Of a DNA stretch of 63,001 nucleotides, positions 1-8,167 are shown one piece after another. Location: assembly GCA_965657545.1 (NCBI GenBank), contig CBFHOG010000011.1:1-63001 (forward strand). The letters are read 5' to 3'. A model generated the notes under the pieces. It did no database searches. It was not told the origin of the DNA and was given only the letters and a program-made list of their open reading frames with translations. How positions within the stretch are numbered: the stretch's first letter is position 1; each line of letters starts with the position of its first letter. Made by a program: the position numbers and the translations under genes. Origin of the DNA: UBA7446 sp965657545. GTDB lineage: Bacteria; Bacteroidota; Bacteroidia; Flavobacteriales; Flavobacteriaceae.

Positions 1-307
1 CCCCTAGTTTGGTTTTTGCAGAGATATGACGCTCCAAGAGCGTTTTTTCTGGGCGATTAATAAGGTCTTTTTCTTCGTCAAAAAAGGCATTAAAAATATA
101 GCCCCCGGAAACGCTAAATCCCGTTGCTAACACTATGAGCCAAAGATTTAAATCGAATAATGTAGGGACGATTTCTTTTGATGAAAAAATAAAAATAGAA
201 GTGAGCAATTGAGCCAGCATCAAAACAAAAACATTGATGCCGCGCACCAACGAAAACAAACCAATTGCTTGCATAAACAATTTGGTAGATGAAGGCGAAG
301 CGCTCAT
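1..307 (-). CDS. UbiA-family prenyltransferase, N-terminal part (cut by window edge)
   Basis: Translating the minus strand from the ATG at 305-307 gives an open frame of about 102 codons that runs off the left edge. Two hydrophobic segments are visible, then a stretch reading NAFFDEEKDLINRPEKT near residues 74-90. This matches the first Asp-rich prenyl-diphosphate-binding motif of UbiA enzymes (N-D-x-x-D-x-x-x-D-x-x-N-R-P). The start lies one base after the stop of the GHMP kinase, so it is the third gene of an isoprenoid operon. Related flavobacterial genes are usually annotated as geranylgeranylglycerol-phosphate geranylgeranyltransferase, a membrane enzyme attaching an isoprenoid chain to a glycerol-phosphate lipid. 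Substrate assignment is inference, because half the protein is missing here. Confidence 0.8.
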   Translation of the reverse strand, partial: MSASPSSTKLFMQAIGLFSLVRGINVFVLMLAQLLTSIFIFSSKEIVPTLFDLNLWLIVLATGFSVSGGYIFNAFFDEEKDLINRPEKTLLERHISAKTKLG

Positions 308-308
308 G

Positions 309-1238
309 CTAGAACGTATAAACGACCTCTAATTTATGGTCGGAAAGAAGTGCTTTTGCTTTAGGTAAATCTTGTGTGAAACCAAGAATATAGCCGCCTC
401 CACCAGAACCGCAAAGTTTTAGATAGTAAGCGTTTGTCTCTAAGCCTGTTTTCCAAAGCTTAAGGAAACGCTTTGGAATCATGGGACTAAAGTGGTCTAA
501 AACCACAGAAGATAATTTTTTTACATCAGAAAAAAGGGACGAGATATTCCCCTTTAAAAAATGCTCAATGCAACGATCAGAGATCGCAATAAATTCATCT
601 TTCATCATTTTACGAAAAGCAGGTGCCTCAAAATTATCTAAGAAAATAGAAACTAAGGGTGCTGTTTCACTTGTCATACCGCTATCCAATAAAAACACGG
701 CTGCTTTTCCGTGCTGGGATTGTGATGGAATTCCGGTGGGTTCAATATCTGATTTGGAATGAATTAAAATTGGAAGACTCAAAAAACTATTCAAAGGATC
801 AAGCCCAGAGGATTTGCCGTGGAAAAAAGACTCCATCAAAGAAAAAATAGTTTTTAGCTTGGTCAGTTTAGAACGCGTTAAATTTTCTAAAACTGTAATT
901 TTTTCAATGGCATAACGATCATAAATTGCAGCCACCAACGCACCACTGCTTCCCACACCATAACCCTGAGGAATACTGCTGTCAAAATACATCCCTTTAT
1001 CCAAATCAGAAGTAAGTCTGTCCAATTCAAATTGCACCAAATCCGTGTCTAAAGTATCGAGGTGCGCTGCAAATAAGCGAAGTTTTTTATTGGAGGAAAT
1101 AGCCTTTTCAGAAGTGCTGTCGTCCATGCGAAGCGCCCCTTTATAATAGTTGTAAGGAATAGATAAGCCTTTGGAGTTTTTGATGATTCCATACTCTCCA
1201 AAAAGCAAAATTTTAGCGTAAAAAAGTGGTCCTTTCAC
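309..1238 (-). CDS. mvk: GHMP kinase, probable mevalonate kinase
   Basis: Cytoplasmic ATP-dependent kinase, probably phosphorylating mevalonate in the mevalonate route to isopentenyl diphosphate. The GHMP phosphate-binding loop is seen at residues 90-101 (PQGYGVGSSGAL), and the glycine-rich C-terminal motif at about 277-287 (GSGGGGYILGF). The length of 309 residues is normal for mevalonate kinases. The start codon is GTG at 1236-1238; no in-frame ATG gives a complete N-terminal domain, and the KxxLFGEYG-like start of the fold follows directly. It sits 10 bases downstream of mvaD and one base upstream of the UbiA gene, an isoprenoid operon. A phosphomevalonate kinase role cannot be excluded from sequence alone. 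Confidence 0.8.
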   Translation of the reverse strand: MKGPLFYAKILLFGEYGIIKNSKGLSIPYNYYKGALRMDDSTSEKAISSNKKLRLFAAHLDTLDTDLVQFELDRLTSDLDKGMYFDSSIPQGYGVGSSGALVAAIYDRYAIEKITVLENLTRSKLTKLKTIFSLMESFFHGKSSGLDPLNSFLSLPILIHSKSDIEPTGIPSQSQHGKAAVFLLDSGMTSETAPLVSIFLDNFEAPAFRKMMKDEFIAISDRCIEHFLKGNISSLFSDVKKLSSVVLDHFSPMIPKRFLKLWKTGLETNAYYLKLCGSGGGGYILGFTQDLPKAKALLSDHKLEVVYTF

Positions 1239-1248
1239 AACAACAAAC

Positions 1249-2322
1249 TTAGTACTTTTTTATTCCTGAGCCAACCATATCTTGCACACATTGTCTGTTT
1301 TGACAAAACTGAAGCAATTCTGTTTCGATAAACTGGTTTACTTCTGCTGCCACATTATTTGGGTATAACACATGTACGTTAGCACCAGCATCGAGAGTAA
1401 AGCAGACCGGAATACCCGAGTCTTTTCTGAATGCCCATATTTTATTAATCACGCTAAGCGTATTTGGTTGCATCAAAATAAAATAAGGATCGGAGGTCAT
1501 CATCATGGCATGAAGATGCAACGCTTCTTTTTCTACAATGGATATAAAAGAGTCTAAGTCGCCTTGTTGCAAAACGGGTAAAAGTGCAGCAAGGTGAGCA
1601 TTGGCTTGAGCAAAGCGTTGTTCTGCATACGGATGCTGATGCATCAATTTGTGTCCAAGTGTGCTACTAACCTGTTTTTCGCCTTTATCAATCAACAATA
1701 TGGCATCACAAAAATCTGTAAAAACAGGGTGAATATCATTTACAGCAACTGCGCGTAAATCTGTTGAATTAGGTATCGCGGGATGTGTTCCCCAAGCCAT
1801 CATAGCGCCTTGCGTGCTTCGGCAGGCACTTCCAGAACCCAATCGTGCTAAAAACGAAATTTTATCCAGCTTTTCATCTTCAGAAAGCATCGATAGTTGT
1901 GATTCTAAATCAACCAAACAAGCCGCCAAGGCAGCCATAGAAGATGCCGATGAGGCTATTCCACTACTATGGGGAAAGGTGTTTTGGGAGGTTATTTTTA
2001 ATTGGTAATACGCCAAAAAAGACTGATACGGCAATACATTGGCAAAAAAGGTTTCCAGTTTTGGTCGAAAACTCAGCTTTTCTTCACCTTCAAAAACAAT
2101 GGAAAAAGATACTTTTTTTGTGGGTTTATCAAGAGGTATAAACACCACTTGTGTTTGGGTAACGGCATTGGAAAGGGTAAAACTCAACGATGCGTTTTTG
2201 GGTAACTGTGGTGCTGTTTTCCCCCAATATTTTACCAGTGCAATATTGCTAGGCGCTTGCCATTGGGTGGTAAAAATATCTTTTGTGGGTTGTGCGTTAT
2301 TTGCAACAAAACGTTCTTCCAT
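1249..2322 (-). CDS. mvaD: Diphosphomevalonate decarboxylase
   Basis: Catalyses ATP-dependent decarboxylation of mevalonate 5-diphosphate to isopentenyl diphosphate, the last dedicated step of the mevalonate pathway. Family signatures are clear: NIALVKYWGK near residue 24, and the serine/alanine-rich phosphate-binding loop SGIASSASSMAALA in the first half. An upstream TTG in frame at 2331 would add three residues, but the ATG at 2320-2322 is preferred because a TAnnTTTG promoter element ends only six bases upstream. The transcript is therefore probably leaderless. It heads an operon with the GHMP kinase and a UbiA prenyltransferase. Confidence 0.93.
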   Translation of the reverse strand: MEERFVANNAQPTKDIFTTQWQAPSNIALVKYWGKTAPQLPKNASLSFTLSNAVTQTQVVFIPLDKPTKKVSFSIVFEGEEKLSFRPKLETFFANVLPYQSFLAYYQLKITSQNTFPHSSGIASSASSMAALAACLVDLESQLSMLSEDEKLDKISFLARLGSGSACRSTQGAMMAWGTHPAIPNSTDLRAVAVNDIHPVFTDFCDAILLIDKGEKQVSSTLGHKLMHQHPYAEQRFAQANAHLAALLPVLQQGDLDSFISIVEKEALHLHAMMMTSDPYFILMQPNTLSVINKIWAFRKDSGIPVCFTLDAGANVHVLYPNNVAAEVNQFIETELLQFCQNRQCVQDMVGSGIKKY

Positions 2323-2328
2323 ATCAAG

Positions 2329-2336
2329 CAAATATA
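2329..2336 (-). promoter_or_regulatory. Bacteroidota -7 element (TATATTTG) for mvaD
   Basis: The minus strand reads TATATTTG, an exact match to the Bacteroidota -7 consensus TAnnTTTG, six bases from the mvaD ATG. Transcription would begin at or within a base or two of the start codon. Confidence 0.6.
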
Positions 2337-2362
2337 CGACCTATAGTTTTCTGATGCTGCTG

Positions 2363-2395
2363 TTTGTAACAGTTGGGATATTATTGTTACATTTG
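2363..2395 (+). promoter_or_regulatory. Promoter (TTTG-N21-TACATTTG) for the small membrane protein gene
   Basis: TTTG at 2363-2366 and TACATTTG at 2388-2395 are separated by 21 bases, near the -33/-7 spacing known for Bacteroidota primary sigma factors. The ATG lies 22 bases downstream. This promoter is divergent from that of mvaD. Confidence 0.6.
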
Positions 2396-2417
2396 AATGA
2401 CTTAACCAACAAAAATT

Positions 2418-2831
2418 ATGTTTTCTAAATCTATCATTTGGCCTACGCTAACGACCTTTTTATTTTTTTATTTAACCCCCTATCTTTTTTATTGGGCGAC
2501 TGCCTCCTGCTTTCAGGAACATGTACGAATTGATATTAGTAGGCCTGATAGCGAGATACACCTTGGACTACTTGCATTAGGTGTTTTACTGCTTTCATTT
2601 GCTTTTGTCCGTATATTTCAAAAATGGTCTGGTGGAATTTTTAGCAATTACAACGGATTTATTTTTGGGCTTTGGATTGCGTTAATTGAGGTAATTTCGA
2701 TTGGATTTATTCGATATGCCACGCAGGATGCTTTTGAAGCACCCTTTTATATTTTGGACAGTATTTACTGGACTGCCATGTATGCTATAGGCGGTGTTTT
2801 AGTCGCTATTGTTTGCAGAAGAACGAGTTAA
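2418..2831 (+). CDS. Small four-helix membrane protein of unknown function
   Basis: A 137-residue protein with four probable transmembrane segments (about residues 8-28, 46-66, 79-99 and 113-132) and a short basic C-terminus. No family motif was recognised. It is flanked by the divergent mvaD operon and the end of the GH97 gene, has its own promoter, and appears to be a single-gene unit. Strong hydrophobic patterning and a well-placed promoter support it being real; no function is proposed. Confidence 0.65.
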   Translation: MFSKSIIWPTLTTFLFFYLTPYLFYWATASCFQEHVRIDISRPDSEIHLGLLALGVLLLSFAFVRIFQKWSGGIFSNYNGFIFGLWIALIEVISIGFIRYATQDAFEAPFYILDSIYWTAMYAIGGVLVAIVCRRTS

Positions 2832-2851
2832 ATACAAATACGTTTTATAAT

Positions 2852-4960
2852 TTAGTTATTTGGCACAATTTTAATTCCAAAACCACCAGCACCAACAGTT
2901 GTAATTTTTAATTCCGATTTATTGGAAATTGTTTTGCTTTCTATCACATAAGCCTGAGGGTTGTTTTTATAGTTAGCATTTTTGTGGTCTCTGTATATGG
3001 TAGCCGTGTATTTTTTGTCTTTATCTAAAAAAGAGCAATCCACTACAGCTTGGCGTTTATTGTAACCGTTACTATTCCCTACAAACCAATTTGGACTTCC
3101 CTTTTCTTTTCGTGCAATGGTAACATATTCTCCAGGTTCTGCTTCAAGATAGACTGTTTTCTCCCAATCAATCCCTACGTCTTTTATAAACTGAAAAGCG
3201 TCCATAAAACGCTCGTAATGTTCTGGTAAATCAGCTGCCATTTGCAATGGCGAATACATAACAACATATAGTCCTAATTGATTCGCCAGTGTGGTATTTA
3301 CACGTGAATTATTGTTGGGGTTGAGCTTACTAATATCCATTTCAAAAACACCAGGTGTATAATCCATTGGTCCGCCAACAAGACGCGTAAATGGCAGAAT
3401 TGTGGTGTGGTTGGGTTTGGAGCCTCCGAAGGCCTGAAACTCAGTTCCACGCGCAGATTCATTGGCAACAAGATTTGGATACGTTCGGGCAATTCCCGTA
3501 GGGCGTACCGCCTCATGAGCGTTTACCATGATCTCATATCCAGCTGCCTTTTTTATAGCGTAATTATAATGGTTTACAATAAACTGACTGTAATGATGCT
3601 CTCCGCGTGGAATGATATCGCCTACGTACCCGCTTTTTACCGCATTATAGCCATTATCTTTCATAAACTTGTACGCCTTATCCATGTGGCGTTCATAATT
3701 TCGCACCGAAGATGATGTTTCGTGATGCATTATTAACTCCACTCCTTTAGATCTTGCATAGTCATTAAGCGCTTTAACATCAAAATCTGGATATGGCGTA
3801 ACAAAATCAAAGACATAGTCTTTAGAGTGCCCAAACCAGTCCTCCCAACCTTCGTTCCAGCCTTCAACTAATATGCCATCGAAACCGTGTTTGGCAGCAA
3901 AATCGATATATCGTTTAACATTCGTGTTGTTAGCTGCATGGGTAGTATTAGTAGATACCGCAGAAAAATCTGTTTCACCAAGCTTTACAGCACTTACATC
4001 ATTCGTGTAGCTCCATGAACTTTTTCCTGTAATCATTTCCCACCATACACCCATATATTTCATGGGTTTTATCCAGGAAGTATCTTCAATTGCACAAGGT
4101 TCGTTAAGGTTATATGTCATGCGTGAGGCTAATATCTCTCGTGCATCGTCACTTACAATTACCGTTCGCCAAGGCGTATTGTGTGGGGTAACCATATACG
4201 CCATGTTGCCAACAGCGTCCGGCGTTAGCCACGACTCAAATATTAGCGTTTTGGGATCTAAATTTAGATGCATCGCTGGGTAATCTATTAATGCCGCCTC
4301 GTGTATATTAATATATAAACCTTTATCGGTTTTAAGCATTAAGGCTGTTTGCACTCCTGTTTTTGAAAACTGTTCTTGCGATGCATTTCCGGTAAGTGCG
4401 ACATCAAAAAGAGTTTCAATTTCAGAAATTCTCGATGTGGTATAATCGTATTCTTGGGTGTCGTAATCTCCTGGAATCCAATACGCTTTGTGGTCTCCTG
4501 TCATCGCAAAAGCGGTACGTTCCTGAGCAATAATAAAATGCCCCAACTGATCTTGAACAGGAAACTCATATCGAAAGCCTATGCCTTCATCATACACCCG
4601 AAATCGAATATTTATTTTTCGATTTGTATTATGTTGCTCCAATGCAACAAACATTTCATTGTAATGATTTCGGATACTACTTTCTTCACCCCAAACAGGG
4701 TTCCAACTCTCGTCTTTAGTGCTGTACTTTACATCTAATATTTTGAAATCACTTAGTAAAGCTGGCGCATCTACTAATTCAAACCCCATATGACTTTTTG
4801 CCATCACCAATTGACCTTTATGCAACAGTTGGTAATTTGGATTCCCTTCTTTAGTAAGTGAAAAAATGACTTCGGATTGCTTATTTGGAGATTGGCACTG
4901 CTGTCCATAGGAGTATTGTATTGCTAGAACACAAACAAGTATCAGGAATCTTCTTTTCAT
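2852..4960 (-). CDS. susB: GH97 alpha-glucosidase, SusB-type inverting enzyme
   Basis: Exported glycoside hydrolase of family 97 that removes glucose from non-reducing ends of maltodextrins, expected in the periplasm. The ATG at 4958-4960 gives a classic signal peptide starting MKRRFLILVCVL and ending near SYG; the longer frame to 4999 would overlap the upstream gene and hide it. Three glutamates match the inverting SusB class: E414 (HHETS), E483 (AHEAV) and E507 (SARGTE). Their spacings of 69 and 24 residues equal those I recall for E439, E508 and E532 of Bacteroides thetaiotaomicron SusB, where the last is the acid and the first two the bases. It is the last gene of the seven-gene minus arm, 11 bases after a GH13 gene. 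Confidence 0.93.
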   Translation of the reverse strand: MKRRFLILVCVLAIQYSYGQQCQSPNKQSEVIFSLTKEGNPNYQLLHKGQLVMAKSHMGFELVDAPALLSDFKILDVKYSTKDESWNPVWGEESSIRNHYNEMFVALEQHNTNRKINIRFRVYDEGIGFRYEFPVQDQLGHFIIAQERTAFAMTGDHKAYWIPGDYDTQEYDYTTSRISEIETLFDVALTGNASQEQFSKTGVQTALMLKTDKGLYINIHEAALIDYPAMHLNLDPKTLIFESWLTPDAVGNMAYMVTPHNTPWRTVIVSDDAREILASRMTYNLNEPCAIEDTSWIKPMKYMGVWWEMITGKSSWSYTNDVSAVKLGETDFSAVSTNTTHAANNTNVKRYIDFAAKHGFDGILVEGWNEGWEDWFGHSKDYVFDFVTPYPDFDVKALNDYARSKGVELIMHHETSSSVRNYERHMDKAYKFMKDNGYNAVKSGYVGDIIPRGEHHYSQFIVNHYNYAIKKAAGYEIMVNAHEAVRPTGIARTYPNLVANESARGTEFQAFGGSKPNHTTILPFTRLVGGPMDYTPGVFEMDISKLNPNNNSRVNTTLANQLGLYVVMYSPLQMAADLPEHYERFMDAFQFIKDVGIDWEKTVYLEAEPGEYVTIARKEKGSPNWFVGNSNGYNKRQAVVDCSFLDKDKKYTATIYRDHKNANYKNNPQAYVIESKTISNKSELKITTVGAGGFGIKIVPNN

Positions 4961-4971
4961 AATTAAAACTA

Positions 4972-6315
4972 TTAATTTGTTGCTAAAATATATTCCCATG
5001 GTGCCAACTTAAGCGTTTCTAAAGGTTGTTCATTTTTGCTGAAAACATTAGTGAAATTACCATTTATGTTTATTTGTACTTTCTGTGGTATTGAAGAAAG
5101 GTTACCGACAAAAACAAGCTCGTCTTTACCTTTTGTTCTGCTAAATGCCAATACATTTTCGTTATTGCTATGAATTGTAGAAATAGCTGCTGGATTTTCT
5201 CCAACATCTAAGGCAGAAGTCGATTTTTTAAGTTTATTTAAGGTCTTATATAGTGACATAAAAGATGATGCTTTTTTGGGAATAAAATCCTTTTCAAAAA
5301 ACTGTAAACGCTTATCAAGCCCATATTCTTGCCCCGAATAAATTAGCGGAACTCCTGGCATGAGGTAAGTTAATACTGCCATTTGTTCACTTGCATCACC
5401 CATACGCTCTTTAACTGTTCCATTCCATGAATTTTCATCGTGATTTGAGGTAAAACTCATAACCGCATGTTTAGCATTGTAGTTTTTTTGGACTTCCATA
5501 AGGTGGCCTGCTAAATCAGTCGCTTTCATTTTTCCTTGTGCTACCTGATTGAGTATGTGATGACCAGCCCAATCATAGGACATATGAAATAATTCAATTA
5601 ATGGATAACCACCTTTGTGATTCCCATCAGATTCTGCCAACATCACAACTGGCTTTATGGCATTAAGTCTAGCAATGGCTTTTTTCCAAAAAGGAATAGA
5701 AATATTATATGCAGCATCGCAGCGGTAACCATCAATATCAACTTCCTCTACCCAATACGCCATATCGTCTTCCAAAGCTTGAAGCATTTCAGCATTATCA
5801 AAATTTAGTCCAGCAACATCTGACCAGTCGGGGTTTGGGGGTATAATATTTCCGCTTTCGTCTTTAATGTACCATTCTGGATGCGCTGTAATCCAGGCAT
5901 GATCCCAAGCTGTATGCCCTGCAACCCAATCTAGCATAACAAACATTTCTAAATCATGTGCTGCAGCAACGATAGATTTAAAATCGTCTAAGGTGCCAAA
6001 TTCGGGATTTATACCTCTATAATCACTTATAGCGTAATAGCTCCCGAGTGTTCCTTTTCGGTTCTTTTTACCAATAGGGTGAATGGGCATAAACCATAAA
6101 ATATCCACCCCCAATGCTTTAAGTTGAGGTAAAAATTCTTGAAATGCCTTAAATGTACCTTCCTTTGTAAATTGTCGAATATTGACTTCATAAATAACAG
6201 CGTCAGAAAGGCTCTCGTTTGAAAATACAAATGATTTTGACGCCTTACTTTCTGACGTACTCTGACAGGAGCTAAAAAATAGGATAATTGATAAAACAAA
6301 TAATAATGCTCTCAT
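4972..6315 (-). CDS. GH13 alpha-amylase-family lipoprotein
   Basis: A 447-residue GH13 hydrolase anchored as a lipoprotein: signal MRALLFVLSIILFFSSC, with cysteine 17 as the lipidated residue. The residues after it (QSTSES) lack the acidic run typical of surface-exported lipoproteins, so a periplasm-facing location is likelier. The catalytic (beta/alpha)8 barrel shows the four conserved regions: DWVAGH, GYRCDAAYN with nucleophile D200, LAESDG with acid E228, and SNHDEN with D293. Its start overlaps the stop of the preceding GH13 gene as ATGA, indicating translational coupling. It probably cleaves maltodextrins entering through SusC; exact specificity cannot be read from the sequence. Confidence 0.88.
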   Translation of the reverse strand: MRALLFVLSIILFFSSCQSTSESKASKSFVFSNESLSDAVIYEVNIRQFTKEGTFKAFQEFLPQLKALGVDILWFMPIHPIGKKNRKGTLGSYYAISDYRGINPEFGTLDDFKSIVAAAHDLEMFVMLDWVAGHTAWDHAWITAHPEWYIKDESGNIIPPNPDWSDVAGLNFDNAEMLQALEDDMAYWVEEVDIDGYRCDAAYNISIPFWKKAIARLNAIKPVVMLAESDGNHKGGYPLIELFHMSYDWAGHHILNQVAQGKMKATDLAGHLMEVQKNYNAKHAVMSFTSNHDENSWNGTVKERMGDASEQMAVLTYLMPGVPLIYSGQEYGLDKRLQFFEKDFIPKKASSFMSLYKTLNKLKKSTSALDVGENPAAISTIHSNNENVLAFSRTKGKDELVFVGNLSSIPQKVQININGNFTNVFSKNEQPLETLKLAPWEYILATN

Positions 6316-8147
6316 ATTTGTGGGGTTTTAAATGATATGATTTTAATGGATTTTGCAGGGATAGTTAAGGACTTTACTAATGAGATCTCAGTTTCTGTAA
6401 ATACATCTTTCCCTGATTTAACTTCGCCAATACGTTCAACAAAACGACTAAAATTTAAGGTATGTGCTTCTTTGTTTGCGTTAAGTACGACCATAATAGT
6501 TTTATCATTAGTGTATCTGAAATAGGTATATACTTCATTTTTGGGGCTGTAATGCATGGTGTTACCATGATGAATTACAGGCTCATTTTTACGCCAATTA
6601 AATAGTTTTGAAGTGAAGTCATAATACATGTTTTCAGAATCAGTTCGCCCCAATGCGGTAAAAGCACTTCGTGCATCTTCTTGCCAACCACCAGGAAAAT
6701 CACGTCTTAAATCGGCATCTCCATTTTCTTTAAGTCCTCGCATACCTAGCTCTGTTCCATAATATGTCTGAGGAACACCTCGAACAGTTGCCATAAGTGT
6801 CGTAACAATTTTAAAATCACCAAAATCAGGCGTTATTTCATTAATTCGAGTAGTATCATGATTCTCCAAAAACACCATCAAATTGTTAGGATTGTTATAT
6901 AAAAAATCGTTTTGAAAGACCTTGTAGATCTTGTTCATTTTTTGATCCCACCAAGGAGTTTCATCATTATAAGCTTCGTGAACTGCAGCATACAACGCAA
7001 AATCTTTAACGTGAGTAACATGAGAATTAAAACCCTGAAGAGCTGCAATTGGACTGTCTTTTTGCCAGTATGAGAGGTGTACAGGATTCATTACCCAACT
7101 TTCGGCAACAATACTAAAATTGGGATATTCATCCATAATGGCTTTGCTCCATTTCGTAACCTCATCACGACTATTGTACGGATAGGTGTCAACCCGTAAT
7201 CCAGAAAGATCGGCATATTCTATCCACCAAATAGCATTTTGGGTAAGGTATTTAAGTACTTGAGGCTGCTTTTGATTTAGGTCAGGCATGGTTTTGACAA
7301 ACCATCCGTTAACCATTCCCTTAATATCAACTTCTGCAGCATAGGGGTCAGTAAATATTTCTTTAGCATGATTGGAAGGTGTAAAACGATCCCATTGATT
7401 TATCCAGTTAGTTGACGGTAAATCTTTTATCATGTAGTGTTCTAAGCTCCAGTGATTTACTACATAATCCATAATAAGCTTCATATTGCGTTTACGCATT
7501 TCTAAAGCAAGTTCTCTGTAAACTTCATTTGTGCCAAATCTTCTGTCTATCTGATAAACATCACTGGCAGCATACATATGGTACGACCCTTTTGGGTCGT
7601 TGTCTTCTAGCACAGGGGTATTCCAAATTGCTGTAACGCCTAAACTTTCTATATAGTCTAAATGGTCTATAATGCCCTGTAAATCACCCCCATGGCGTGC
7701 CCAAGGATCGGTACGATTGGGCTTGTCGGTTAGTTCAGGATGTGCATCGTTCGATGGATCGCCATTTGCAAAACGGTCTGGCATAATTAGGTAAATGAAA
7801 TCCGAACTGTTATATCCTTTTCGAAGATGTGATCCAACTTCTCTTTCTTTAATCGTATAAGGGACAGTAATCGGCTTTTTGATTTTATGTTGTAATATTA
7901 AATTATAATCCCCTGCTTTTGTGTTGGCTAAATCTATATATACAAATAGATAGTTCTCACTTTCAAGCCTAACAATATTTGTAATATTTAAGTTTTTTGA
8001 TGTTACATCGTAAGCTGCCAATTCATCACCATAAAGAGTAATCATTAAAGATGAATTGTGCATATTTTCCCACCAAAATGGAGGTTCAACTTTTGTAATC
8101 TGCGCTGAAAGGGTAAGCGAAATAAATAGTAAAATAAATTTATACAT
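6312..8147 (-). CDS. GH13 cyclomaltodextrinase/neopullulanase-type enzyme (SusA-like)
   Basis: A 611-residue exported GH13 enzyme with a short signal peptide (MYKFILLFISLTLSA) and an N-terminal immunoglobulin-like domain as in bacterial cyclomaltodextrinases and SusA neopullulanases (about residues 17-110). The barrel carries MDYVVNHW, GLRVDTYPY with nucleophile D320, VAESWV with acid E349, and LENHDT with D431. A C-terminal beta domain (about 525-611) follows. It should hydrolyse cyclic or linear maltodextrins, and perhaps pullulan, in the periplasm. It lies 20 bases downstream of the GH65 gene and overlaps the next GH13 gene by four bases. Confidence 0.88.
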   Translation of the reverse strand: MYKFILLFISLTLSAQITKVEPPFWWENMHNSSLMITLYGDELAAYDVTSKNLNITNIVRLESENYLFVYIDLANTKAGDYNLILQHKIKKPITVPYTIKEREVGSHLRKGYNSSDFIYLIMPDRFANGDPSNDAHPELTDKPNRTDPWARHGGDLQGIIDHLDYIESLGVTAIWNTPVLEDNDPKGSYHMYAASDVYQIDRRFGTNEVYRELALEMRKRNMKLIMDYVVNHWSLEHYMIKDLPSTNWINQWDRFTPSNHAKEIFTDPYAAEVDIKGMVNGWFVKTMPDLNQKQPQVLKYLTQNAIWWIEYADLSGLRVDTYPYNSRDEVTKWSKAIMDEYPNFSIVAESWVMNPVHLSYWQKDSPIAALQGFNSHVTHVKDFALYAAVHEAYNDETPWWDQKMNKIYKVFQNDFLYNNPNNLMVFLENHDTTRINEITPDFGDFKIVTTLMATVRGVPQTYYGTELGMRGLKENGDADLRRDFPGGWQEDARSAFTALGRTDSENMYYDFTSKLFNWRKNEPVIHHGNTMHYSPKNEVYTYFRYTNDKTIMVVLNANKEAHTLNFSRFVERIGEVKSGKDVFTETEISLVKSLTIPAKSIKIISFKTPQI

Positions 8148-8167
8148 GTCTAGATTTTAGGTGGCTC

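Noticed and set aside
2039..2428. 129-residue plus-strand open frame over mvaD
   Set aside because: It is a shadow of the conserved decarboxylase frame and has no recognisable features; the real plus-strand gene begins at 2418.
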